Notes: a model not told the origin generated them from the sequence alone. A DNA stretch of 5,814 nucleotides from Oscillospiraceae bacterium (GCA_016287555.1 JAEFAK010000121.1:1-5814), one strand, 5' to 3'; numbered from the stretch's first letter, positions 1-5,624 are shown. Numbers and translations are program-made.

Positions 1-428
1 GACTCCGTGACCTCGCGCGCGAAGTAGAACCGCCTGGCGGTCTTTCCCTCCGGATACTCGAATGTGACCTCGTGGCTCATGTCGGCTATGCGCGCGCCGC
101 AGAGGCTGTCCTCGGTCAGACCGAGCTTTTGCAGAGCGCCGACGCAGTTGCCGTTGGCGGGCGAGTCTCCGATGGAGACGCTCCCGCAGCCCGCCTCGGC
201 CAGCAGGCGGAGCACCGCGCTTATGACGGCCGGGTGCGTCGTTATGACGCGCTCGGATTCCGAGGGATAGAGAAGATTGGGCTTGACGAGTATGCGCTCC
301 GAGGGGGAGACGAAGCTCTCTATCCCGCCGAGCGACTTGATCGCGCCAGATACGGCGCGGTATACTTTTTCGTTATCATAGCTGCCGCATATCGCGACCG
401 CGACCTTTGACCTTCGCGTGCTTACCAC
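1..428 (-). CDS. DUF362 domain-containing protein (N-terminal part; cut by window start)
   Basis: This minus-strand open frame runs off the window edge, leaving about 142 residues. The call rests on the motif ILVKPNLL (about residues 46-53), the following THPAV (65-69) and IGDSPANG (87-93), which are typical of the N-terminal half of DUF362 proteins. The family's biochemical role is poorly defined; many members carry a ferredoxin-like iron-sulfur segment later in the chain, which lies outside this window. I chose the GTG at 426-428 because no ATG precedes the conserved region in frame and an in-frame stop lies a little upstream. A G-rich stretch (GGGGCG) sits in front of the GTG, but it is a weak ribosome binding site and partly lies in a small hairpin (435-449). 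The gene is divergent from the antiporter operon. The family call is fairly secure; the exact start is less so. Confidence 0.82.
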   Translation of the reverse strand, partial: MVSTRRSKVAVAICGSYDNEKVYRAVSGAIKSLGGIESFVSPSERILVKPNLLYPSESERVITTHPAVISAVLRLLAEAGCGSVSIGDSPANGNCVGALQKLGLTEDSLCGARIADMSHEVTFEYPEGKTARRFYFAREVTE

Positions 429-464
429 TCCCGCGCCCCGCCATGGGGCAAAAAATACCCTGAT

Positions 465-493
465 ATTTTACAGCTTAGCGAGGCGCAGGGCAA
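465..493 (-). promoter_or_regulatory. Predicted sigma-A-type promoter for the DUF362 gene
   Basis: On the minus strand a -35 box TTGCCC (488-493) is followed after 17 bp by a -10 box TAAAAT (465-470). Transcription would begin near 458, giving a leader of about 30 nt before the GTG start. The match is good in the -10 and moderate in the -35. It is a prediction from sequence only. Confidence 0.5.
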
Positions 494-514
494 GCTTTTT
501 CTTGCCTGAGCCTC
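480..514. repeat. Composite inverted repeat in the divergent promoter region
   Basis: Outer arms GAGGC (480-484) and GCCTC (510-514) enclose inner arms GGCAAG (489-494) and CTTGCC (501-506), with a CTTTTT loop and a small internal loop. It overlaps the -35 box predicted for the minus-strand gene and lies upstream of the plus-strand promoter. Neither side is followed by a T-run, so it does not look like a terminator. It could be a regulator binding site, but nothing identifies the protein. Confidence 0.45.
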
Positions 515-533
515 AATTTCGGCGAAAAAGGCG

Positions 534-571
534 TTGCGCGGGGCTTGACACAGGTGATATTATATTAAATC
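534..571 (+). promoter_or_regulatory. Predicted promoter of the antiporter-mgtC operon
   Basis: An extended -10 element is visible: TG (555-556), one base, then TATTAT (558-563). The best spaced -35 is TTGCGC (534-539), 18 bp upstream. A perfect TTGACA also occurs at 545-550, but its only partner at near-normal distance is the poor TAAATC (566-571) with a 15-bp spacer. Either pairing puts the start of transcription around 570-578. The AT-rich block stands out in otherwise GC-rich DNA. Confidence 0.5.
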
Positions 572-584
572 ATTAAAGAGCTCT

Positions 585-600
585 GCCCGCGCGCGCGGGC
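585..600. repeat. 16-bp perfect GC palindrome in the leader of the antiporter gene
   Basis: The stretch GCCCGCGCGCGCGGGC is its own reverse complement. It ends 5 bases before the ribosome binding site (AAGGGAGG, 606-613; 7 bases to the ATG at 621). In the mRNA it could form a short hairpin or pair two transcripts, close enough to affect ribosome access. In a GC-rich genome such a run may also be chance. Confidence 0.5.
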
Positions 601-620
601 GGCGGAAGGGAGGCGTCGGC

Positions 621-2069
621 ATGCTCCGCGGGCTCTATGAGACTATACTCCCGGCGGACGGACTGACGCCCGTCATAGTCGCCGTCGCGATAATGCTGCT
701 GGCGGGCTTTCTCATGACGCGCGTGACCAAGCTCCTGCGCCTGCCCAACGTGACGGCCTACGTCGTCGCGGGAATCGTCATCGGCCCCTTCTGCCTCGAC
801 CTCGTACCTCAGTCGGTGCTGACGGGGACGCGCTTTCTCCCGGATATCGCGCTGGCCTTCATCGCGTTCAGCACGGGCGAATATCTGAGGCTCTCCTCGC
901 TTAAAAAGAACGGCCCGAAGGTCGCGCTGATAACGCTGCTGGAGGCGCTGGCCGCCTCCGCGCTCGTCTTCTGCGTGCTCTATTTCGTGCTGAAGCTGAG
1001 CTTCGTATTCTCCGTCGTGCTCGCGGCGCTCGCTGCGGCGACGGCCCCGGCCTCGACGGTCATGACCATTCGCCAGACGGGCTCGAAGGGCGATTTCGTC
1101 GATACGCTGCTGCAGGTCGTCGCGCTGGATAACGTGCTGGGCCTCCTGCTCTACTCGGCCGCCATCTCCGTCGCTCTCGCCTCGCTCTCCGGGGGCAGAC
1201 CCGACGCCGGCAGCGTCCTCATGCCCATAGTCAAGACGCTCTGCATGCTCGTTCTCGGCGGCCTTTTCGGGGCGCTGATGAAGCTCCTCATACATAAAAA
1301 GAGGACGACCGACAACCGCCTCATCATCGTCATCGCGCTTCTTTTCGCTTTCTGCGGGATATGCGCCGCGCTGGAGATCTCGCCGCTTCTCGGCTGCATG
1401 GCCATGGGGACGGTGTACGGCAACCTCGCCGAGGACAGCAGCCTGTTCATGCAGGTCAATTATTTCAGCCCGCCGATCCTGCTGCTGTTTTTCGTGCGCT
1501 CCGGCGTATCCTTCGACCTGAGCGCGCTCTTCGATCCCTCCGGCGCCATAGGCGCGACGCCGCTGCTGATCGTCGGCATACTGTACTTCGTCGTCCGCAT
1601 CGCTGGCAAGTACCTCGGCGCGTTCGCGGGCTGCAGCATAACGGGGAAGCCCCCGAAGGTCCGCAACCATCTCGGCCTCGCCCTCATTCCGGCGGCCGGC
1701 ATAGCCATCGGCCTCGCCGAGCTCGGCGCGAGGACGCTCGGCGGAGAGACGGGCAGCGCCCTGCATACCATAATCCTCGCGTCCAGCGTGCTATATGAGC
1801 TCATCGGCCCCGCCTGCGGCAAGCTGGCGCTGCGCCTTTCCGGCTCGTATTCGGATAAGATAGAGCAGCTCGTCGAGGTCGAGCCGGAAAAGCCCGGCGG
1901 CGAGCCCAAGTCCGAGCTCGAAATGCTCATCGAGCGCATCCGGCGCATCCAGGCCGAGCTGCCGCAGCGCGAGATAGACGAGAACGAGCAGGCGTTCACC
2001 AACGCCGCTCAGGAGCATTACGAGGCGATGAACAGCCCCCGTCAATTCGGAAGGAACAGGAGACGATAA
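621..2069 (+). CDS. Cation:proton antiporter, CPA2 / NhaA-fold type
   Basis: This 482-residue integral membrane protein probably exchanges Na+ or K+ for H+ across the cytoplasmic membrane. About twelve or thirteen hydrophobic segments fill residues 15-405. The segment ATAPASTV (140-147), then VVALDN (166-171), matches the unwound helix and ion-binding helix of CPA2 antiporters, and RIAGKYLGAF (326-335) carries the lysine (K330) found in that branch. Where many relatives have two consecutive aspartates, this one has D170-N171. After the last membrane helix comes a charged tail of about 75 residues, rich in Glu, Gln and Arg, with a likely helical segment (432-460). There is no TrkA-N nucleotide-binding domain, unlike KefB/KefC. 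The ATG is preceded by AAGGGAGG at a good distance. It heads an operon with the MgtC-like gene, which begins 5 bp after its stop. The ion cannot be read from the sequence. Confidence 0.9.
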   Translation: MLRGLYETILPADGLTPVIVAVAIMLLAGFLMTRVTKLLRLPNVTAYVVAGIVIGPFCLDLVPQSVLTGTRFLPDIALAFIAFSTGEYLRLSSLKKNGPKVALITLLEALAASALVFCVLYFVLKLSFVFSVVLAALAAATAPASTVMTIRQTGSKGDFVDTLLQVVALDNVLGLLLYSAAISVALASLSGGRPDAGSVLMPIVKTLCMLVLGGLFGALMKLLIHKKRTTDNRLIIVIALLFAFCGICAALEISPLLGCMAMGTVYGNLAEDSSLFMQVNYFSPPILLLFFVRSGVSFDLSALFDPSGAIGATPLLIVGILYFVVRIAGKYLGAFAGCSITGKPPKVRNHLGLALIPAAGIAIGLAELGARTLGGETGSALHTIILASSVLYELIGPACGKLALRLSGSYSDKIEQLVEVEPEKPGGEPKSELEMLIERIRRIQAELPQREIDENEQAFTNAAQEHYEAMNSPRQFGRNRRR

Positions 2070-2074
2070 GTATT

Positions 2075-2803
2075 ATGTTAACTTCAATAAGCGATCCCAT
2101 AGCGAGACTGCTCGGCGAGTGGTCCGCGCAGATGACGTGGGCGTCCGTGCTGCTGAGGATAGTGCTCTCGCTCGTCATCGGCCTCGTCATAGGCTCCGAG
2201 CGCGCGACGAAGCGCCACTCGGCCGGCCTGAGGACCTTCATCCTCGTCTGCGTCGCCTCGACGATAGCGATGATGCTGGAGCTGTTCCTCGGCGACTCGA
2301 TCGGCGGCGTGCATATCTTCTCGGCCGCCGCGGTCATAGCCATCGCGATAATCGCGCAGAACTCCGTCCTTTTCTCCTCGCGCAATCAGATAAAGGGACT
2401 GACGACATCTGTCGCCCTCTGGGCGACGGGCGTCATCGGCCTGACCTCCGGCGCGGGGTACTATACCGTGACGATAATCTCCTTCGCGGCGGTCATGGCA
2501 TGCCTGAGCTGGTTCCCGTCGCTTGAAAAGTCCCTCAAGGACCGCTCCCACCACTTCGAGATACATCTCGAGCTCAAGAGCAGCGCCTATCTGCAGGATT
2601 TCGTTACGACCATACGCGAGCTCGGCCTGACGATAGACGATATCGAGCTCAACCCGGCCTACGCCAATTCCGGCCTGAGCGTCTATTCCATCGCGATCTC
2701 CATAAGCAGCGCCGAGCTCAAAAAGTATAAGACCCACGGCCAGATAATCGAGGCCCTCTCGACCCTTGACTACGTCTACCACATCGAGGAGATGCAGAGC
2801 TGA
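2075..2803 (+). CDS. MgtC/SapB family membrane protein
   Basis: This is a 242-residue protein, close to the length of MgtC. The signature is IGSERATKRHSAGLRT (39-54), matching the family's G-x-ER...AGLRT motif after a hydrophobic helix, then QIKGLTTSVALWATGVIGL (105-123) and GAGYYTV (126-132). Four or five membrane helices cover residues 23-145. A soluble C-terminal domain (about 159-242) has the strand-helix pattern of the ACT-like domain found in MgtC. The usual glycine-rich GIGFLGAG segment between the two motifs is replaced by AAAVIAIAIIAQNSVLF (84-100). Family members are linked to growth in low Mg2+, to membrane potential and to virulence in some pathogens; they are not proven Mg2+ transporters. 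AGGAG (2058-2062) lies 12 bases before the ATG, slightly far. Co-transcription with the antiporter upstream is likely from the 5-bp gap. Confidence 0.88.
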   Translation: MLTSISDPIARLLGEWSAQMTWASVLLRIVLSLVIGLVIGSERATKRHSAGLRTFILVCVASTIAMMLELFLGDSIGGVHIFSAAAVIAIAIIAQNSVLFSSRNQIKGLTTSVALWATGVIGLTSGAGYYTVTIISFAAVMACLSWFPSLEKSLKDRSHHFEIHLELKSSAYLQDFVTTIRELGLTIDDIELNPAYANSGLSVYSIAISISSAELKKYKTHGQIIEALSTLDYVYHIEEMQS

Positions 2804-2824
2804 AGCCTGCCGCGCTGTACCTGC

Positions 2825-2847
2825 GAAAAGCGCGTAGGGCGCGCTTT
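2825..2847. repeat. Intergenic repeat copy 1 with hairpin
   Basis: The 13-mer CGCGTAGGGCGCG (2831-2843) lies inside a hairpin whose arms are AAAGCGCG (2827-2834) and CGCGCTTT (2840-2847), with a 5-base loop. The same 13-mer recurs 72 bp downstream. No T-run follows, so it is a poor candidate for terminating the mgtC transcript. It resembles short palindromic interspersed elements (CGTAGGG...) that I recall from intergenic regions of gut Clostridia. Confidence 0.55.
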
Positions 2848-2854
2848 CGTCGTC

Positions 2855-2883
2855 GCAAGCTCCTCATCGTTCGCGTCGCTTGC
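2855..2883. repeat. Inverted repeat GCAAGC / GCTTGC between the two repeat copies
   Basis: Six-base arms at 2855-2860 and 2878-2883 flank a 17-base loop. It sits between the two copies of the 13-mer and may be part of one composite mobile or structural element. Taken alone it is weak. Confidence 0.3.
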
Positions 2884-2897
2884 ATACCGCACTTCCG

Positions 2898-2931
2898 GAA
2901 ACCGCGTAGGGCGCGATGCCCACATCGCGCC
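2898..2931. repeat. Intergenic repeat copy 2 with hairpin
   Basis: The 13-mer CGCGTAGGGCGCG (2903-2915) is identical to the upstream copy, and both are preceded by GAAA. Here it leads into a 9-bp stem, GGCGCGATG (2910-2918) with CATCGCGCC (2923-2931) and loop CCCA. The layout GTAGGG...ATGCCCACAT... closely resembles a dispersed intergenic palindrome that I recall from many clostridial genomes. There is no open reading frame with coding character here. Confidence 0.6.
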
Positions 2932-2975
2932 GCAGATGATCGACCAAGCATATAATCCGAACGCAATAAAAAAAC

Positions 2976-3006
2976 AAGTACCCGCCGCAGACCGCGGCGG
3001 GTACTT
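2976..3006. terminator. Bidirectional intrinsic terminator between converging operons
   Basis: A perfect 13-bp stem, AAGTACCCGCCGC (2976-2988) with GCGGCGGGTACTT (2994-3006), has a 5-base loop AGACC. On the minus strand it is followed by a strong T-run (seven A on the plus strand, 2968-2974), and it starts 13 bp after the stop of the M56 gene, so it ends the blaI-blaR1-like operon. On the plus strand it is followed by TTTTGCGTTGTTTTG, a weaker tract, and would end the mgtC transcript about 200 bases after its stop. Confidence 0.9.
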
Positions 3007-3019
3007 TTGCGTTGTTTTG

Positions 3020-5032
3020 TTATCTTACGATTCCCGTGTGGTATTTCTGCGACGCCTCGTGCCAGACGTCTTCCCATGCGATAAAAACATAGACCGTGTT
3101 GGCGGCATCCGGCCCATCAGGCCCCTTTCCCGAGGCGTTGAGGACGAGATACTTTTCTTCAGGGTCTCCCCAATGGATTCCGCCCACGGCCTCGCCGTAG
3201 TTCATCAGAGTCTGCAGTTCCTCCGCGTTCGTGAAGAGTCCGATGTTGGAAACGCCGTCAGGCGTGCCGAAGAGCTCCGTCAGCTTCCTGTAAAGCTCGA
3301 ACCAGATCTCCGCGTTGCCTCCTTCTTGATACCAGTCTTCAAAGTCAAAAGTGATCAGATAAAGGCCGTTTTCGTCGTCGAAGTAACACGCCATCTTATT
3401 GACGGCGCCGCCGAACCAGTTGTTATAATTGGTAACGATCGTGTGTCCGGCCTCCGTCTCATAAACTGAGCCGAATCCGCGCGCCGCGGCGTCTTCGAAG
3501 CTCGTTCCCAAAGTGAGCTCGCCGAATTTCTCGCCCGTGACGATAAAGTTATCTCCGTCGCGGGAGATCTCGAAAGTGTCCTCATTGACGTACTCGCGCT
3601 TCTCCGGAAGCGGAGGGAGCTGCGAAAGGTCGGAATACTTCGCGTAGACGATTTGCAGGAGGTCCCCGAAGTCGTCCTGAGAGCAGGTGTACCAGCGTTC
3701 CTCGTCTCCGAGCGATACTTTCATGAGATGGGGAGTGTTATATACGCAGATACTGTATCCCTCGTCTATCATGAGATCGACGTATTTGGTGGATCGATTC
3801 TGCCCGTTCGGCGCGGGATAGTCTCCGGTGTTGAGATTATCGAGGTATTTTGCCAGCTCGCGCGGATCGACCGAGACGGGATAGGAGTTATCGCTCCCTT
3901 TTCTTACTATGTGTACGCGGCCCTGCACCTCGTCGCGGTCGGCTATGAGAGAAAGCGCGTTTTTGTAGTTCAGAAAGCTCAGATCGGGCGCTTTTTCCGT
4001 TCTCGCCGGGCCCGTCAGGAAGCAGACGCCGACCGCGATGCAGACGACGATGACGGCCGCAACTATCCAGAACGCCGGCTTTTTATAATTCAGGACGGAC
4101 TTTATGCGCGTCTTGACGCCGCTCTCCGCGAAGGCGAGCGGGCAGGCCACGACGGGCGTGCGCCTGATGCTGCAGTCGAGCAGCGCCTGCGAATAGTCGG
4201 CGCGTTCCCCGGCGTCCATGCCGCGAATGACGCGCTCGTCGCATATGAGCTCGAGATCGCGCCCGAAGAGGACGAAGGCCAGCCATACGAGCGGATTGAA
4301 CCAGTGCACCGCCAGCAGGACGAAGGCGAGCAGCTTCCATACGTGATCGCCCCGCCTCAGGTGCGCGCGCTCATGCGCGAGCGCCGCGGTGGCCTGCTTT
4401 TCGCCGAGCGCGGAGGGCATATAGATGCGCGGCCGGAACACGCCGAGAATGAACGGGGTCGGCGCGCCGTCCGAGACGCGCACGCGGTTTCCCACGTCGA
4501 CCGCGGGCCTGAGCTTCAGCCGCAGAATAAGTATGCTTATGAGCGCGTAGAGCGCCATCGCGCATATCCCGATGACCCATATCTTCATCGCGGTCGGGAT
4601 ATAGACGCTGTGGGTGCGCCTCTCGACGGAGGCGGTCTGCGCCGCCGTGTCGGTCCGACCGACAGCGGGCGCCGGAGCCGCATCTTCCGGCGCGGCGCTG
4701 CCGGGGGCGGAGGAATATACGTAGGTATCGAAGGAGACGAGCGGCTTTTCGCTCCCGCCGTCCTCGCGGAAGACCTCGACGGCCTCCGGAGCGTCGGCAA
4801 CGAGATTATAGACCGAGACGGGGGAGCTTATCGTGAAGGGGAGCATCAGCCGCAGCGCGACTATCGCCCAGAGTATGGCGCGCGTCCATTTCGGAGCCCT
4901 GCGGAAGACGAGCCGCACGAGCACGACGGCGAGGATGAGCACCGCCGCCGAGACGCTCATGTTCAGCAGCCGTATGAACGCCCTCCCTGCGGGGACTCCC
5001 GCGTCGGCGAGCTTTACGAACAATGCTTCCAT
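3020..5032 (-). CDS. M56 family (BlaR1/MecR1-like) membrane metalloprotease sensor with a non-beta-lactam outer domain
   Basis: This 670-residue protein should sense an outside signal and trigger loss of the repressor encoded just upstream. Hydrophobic segments lie at about 25-43, 53-70, 149-170, 233-256 and 319-340. The zinc site is H220-E221-R-A-H224, and the third ligand is probably E261 in ELICDERV, spaced as in BlaR1. An Ala/Pro-rich loop (about 105-135) separates helices 2 and 3. After the last helix comes an outer domain of about 330 residues. It is Tyr/Asp/Glu-rich and contains YFDDENGLYLITF (550-562) and YRKLTELFGTPDG (581-593). It has no SxxK followed by SxN and KTG as in the penicillin-binding domain of BlaR1, so beta-lactam sensing is unlikely. 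AAAGGGG (5040-5046) lies 7 bases before the ATG and overlaps the stop of the repressor gene, which suggests translational coupling. GC content falls in the sensor half. The ligand is unknown. Confidence 0.88.
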   Translation of the reverse strand: MEALFVKLADAGVPAGRAFIRLLNMSVSAAVLILAVVLVRLVFRRAPKWTRAILWAIVALRLMLPFTISSPVSVYNLVADAPEAVEVFREDGGSEKPLVSFDTYVYSSAPGSAAPEDAAPAPAVGRTDTAAQTASVERRTHSVYIPTAMKIWVIGICAMALYALISILILRLKLRPAVDVGNRVRVSDGAPTPFILGVFRPRIYMPSALGEKQATAALAHERAHLRRGDHVWKLLAFVLLAVHWFNPLVWLAFVLFGRDLELICDERVIRGMDAGERADYSQALLDCSIRRTPVVACPLAFAESGVKTRIKSVLNYKKPAFWIVAAVIVVCIAVGVCFLTGPARTEKAPDLSFLNYKNALSLIADRDEVQGRVHIVRKGSDNSYPVSVDPRELAKYLDNLNTGDYPAPNGQNRSTKYVDLMIDEGYSICVYNTPHLMKVSLGDEERWYTCSQDDFGDLLQIVYAKYSDLSQLPPLPEKREYVNEDTFEISRDGDNFIVTGEKFGELTLGTSFEDAAARGFGSVYETEAGHTIVTNYNNWFGGAVNKMACYFDDENGLYLITFDFEDWYQEGGNAEIWFELYRKLTELFGTPDGVSNIGLFTNAEELQTLMNYGEAVGGIHWGDPEEKYLVLNASGKGPDGPDAANTVYVFIAWEDVWHEASQKYHTGIVR

Positions 5033-5036
5033 AGCC

Positions 5037-5402
5037 TTACCCCTTTCTCCTCGCGTCGTCGATCATCTTCTGAAGCTCGGCGGCCTCCGCCTCGGAGAGG
5101 GGATGGCGGGAGGTGAACGCCGCGATGAAGGCCGGGAGTGAGCCGCCGTAGGCTTCGGCGACGAATTTTTCGCCCTTTTCCGCGCGGAATTCCTCCTGCG
5201 TAACGAGCGTGCGGACCGTCCCGCCGTCGTTGACGAAGAGCCCCTTTTCGCAGAGCTTGCGCAGTACGGTGTAGGTCGTGGGCTTTTTCCAGCCCAGCTC
5301 CTTTTGGCAGAGCGCGACGAGCTCGCCGCTGCGTATGGGCGCGTTCGCCCATATCAGCTCGGCAAAGCGGGTCTCGACCGCGCCGAGATTTATATCATTC
5401 AT
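5037..5402 (-). CDS. BlaI/MecI/CopY family transcriptional repressor
   Basis: This 121-residue protein has the usual length for the family. Residues 5-75 form the winged helix, with VETRFAELIWANAPIRSGEL (9-28) and the recognition-helix region KKPTTYTVLRKLCEKGLF (39-56), which parallels the K-T-xx-T-LLxRL-xx-KG pattern of BlaI and MecI. The C-terminal part (about 76-121) would form the dimerisation helices, with LSEAEAAELQKMIDD (102-116) as the last helix. The position where BlaI and MecI are cut after signalling corresponds by my alignment to about A95-F96 (IAAFT), so cleavage remains possible. AAGGAGG (5411-5417) is 8 bases from the ATG. The M56 protease gene follows after 4 bp, the classic repressor-sensor pairing. 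The promoter carries two inverted repeats, which argues for autorepression. Confidence 0.9.
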   Translation of the reverse strand: MNDINLGAVETRFAELIWANAPIRSGELVALCQKELGWKKPTTYTVLRKLCEKGLFVNDGGTVRTLVTQEEFRAEKGEKFVAEAYGGSLPAFIAAFTSRHPLSEAEAAELQKMIDDARRKG

Positions 5403-5418
5403 GCCGATCGCCTCCTTA

Positions 5419-5447
5419 AAAATGGTTTATCATACATAAACCATTTT
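5419..5447. promoter_or_regulatory. Operator 1, perfect inverted repeat for the BlaI-like repressor
   Basis: Twelve-base arms AAAATGGTTTAT (5419-5430) and ATAAACCATTTT (5436-5447) match perfectly around a 5-bp spacer. The site covers the predicted transcription start (about 5442) and the leader upstream of the ribosome binding site of the repressor gene. Its position and symmetry fit a dimeric winged-helix repressor. The half-site GGTTTAT differs from the TACA/TGTA core known for staphylococcal BlaI and for CopY. Confidence 0.8.
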
Positions 5448-5472
5448 GAGTTTACAGCCAATAAACCAAAAT
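5444..5472. promoter_or_regulatory. Operator 2, imperfect inverted repeat overlapping the promoter
   Basis: Arms TTTTGAGTTTAC (5444-5455) and ATAAACCAAAAT (5461-5472) match at 8 of 12 positions around a 5-bp spacer. This is the same register and spacer as operator 1, with the centre 25 bp away. It fills the -35 to -10 interval of the predicted promoter, and binding there would block RNA polymerase. Three of the four half-sites across the two operators contain ATAAACCA or its complement. Confidence 0.68.
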
Positions 5473-5477
5473 GTCAA
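5449..5477 (-). promoter_or_regulatory. Promoter of the repressor-sensor operon
   Basis: On the minus strand a perfect -35 TTGACA (5472-5477) and a -10 TAAACT (5449-5454) are separated by exactly 17 bp. This is a near-ideal sigma-A-type promoter, so strong repression by the two operators would be needed to keep it quiet. The predicted leader is about 40 nt. Confidence 0.8.
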
Positions 5478-5562
5478 GCCTTTTTTCTGAATAATAAAAA
5501 AGAGAAGCTGACGCCTGCAGGAAGAATGAGGAAGAATAAGGTAGATTTGAGGGGGCGACCGG

Positions 5563-5571
5563 TGTTATAAT
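5563..5571 (+). promoter_or_regulatory. Extended -10 promoter for the STAS gene
   Basis: TG (5563-5564), one base, then a perfect TATAAT (5566-5571) forms an extended -10 element. No good -35 lies at 16-18 bp; TTGAGG (5547-5552) is too close. Transcription would begin near 5578, leaving a leader of about 80 nt. Confidence 0.6.
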
Positions 5572-5586
5572 AAACAAGCACATTAT

Positions 5587-5624
5587 CCGCGCTTTGGGAG
5601 GATCGCTTCTCCTTCCGCGCGCGG
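5587..5624 (+). other. Possible hairpin in the STAS leader
   Basis: Outer arms CCGCGC (5587-5592) and GCGCGG (5619-5624) enclose shorter arms GGAG (5597-5600) and CTCC (5609-5612). The structure lies upstream of the ribosome binding site (GGGGG, 5648-5652) and does not cover it. No T-run follows, so it is not an intrinsic terminator. It may be only a stable leader fold. Confidence 0.3.

Noticed and set aside
435..449. GCCCC/GGGGC hairpin near the DUF362 start as a terminator
   Set aside because: On the minus strand the T-run comes before the stem, and on the plus strand the stem is followed by A bases. At most it masks a weak ribosome site.
573..1766. A 397-codon open frame on the minus strand, antisense to the antiporter
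   Set aside because: Its product is dominated by Arg, Glu, Asp and Gln, shows no recognisable domain, and arises from the GC-rich codon bias of the clearly real antiporter gene on the other strand.
2084..2782. A 232-codon minus-strand open frame opposite the MgtC-like gene
   Set aside because: It mirrors the sense gene almost exactly and its product is a charged sequence with no motif; it is a shadow of the MgtC-like gene.
2827..2847. The hairpin after mgtC as an intrinsic terminator
   Set aside because: The stem is followed by CGTCGTCG rather than a T-run. The later stem at 2976-3006 fits far better.
3653..5116. A 487-codon open frame on the plus strand, antisense to the M56 gene and the 3' end of the repressor gene
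   Set aside because: The minus strand encodes an intact HExxH protease and BlaI-type repressor with good ribosome sites. The plus-strand product is low-complexity and Arg/Glu-rich, and has no plausible start context.
5570..5577. ATAAACAA near the STAS promoter as a third repressor half-site
   Set aside because: It matches 7 of 8 bases of the half-site, but there is no partner arm at the 5-bp spacing.
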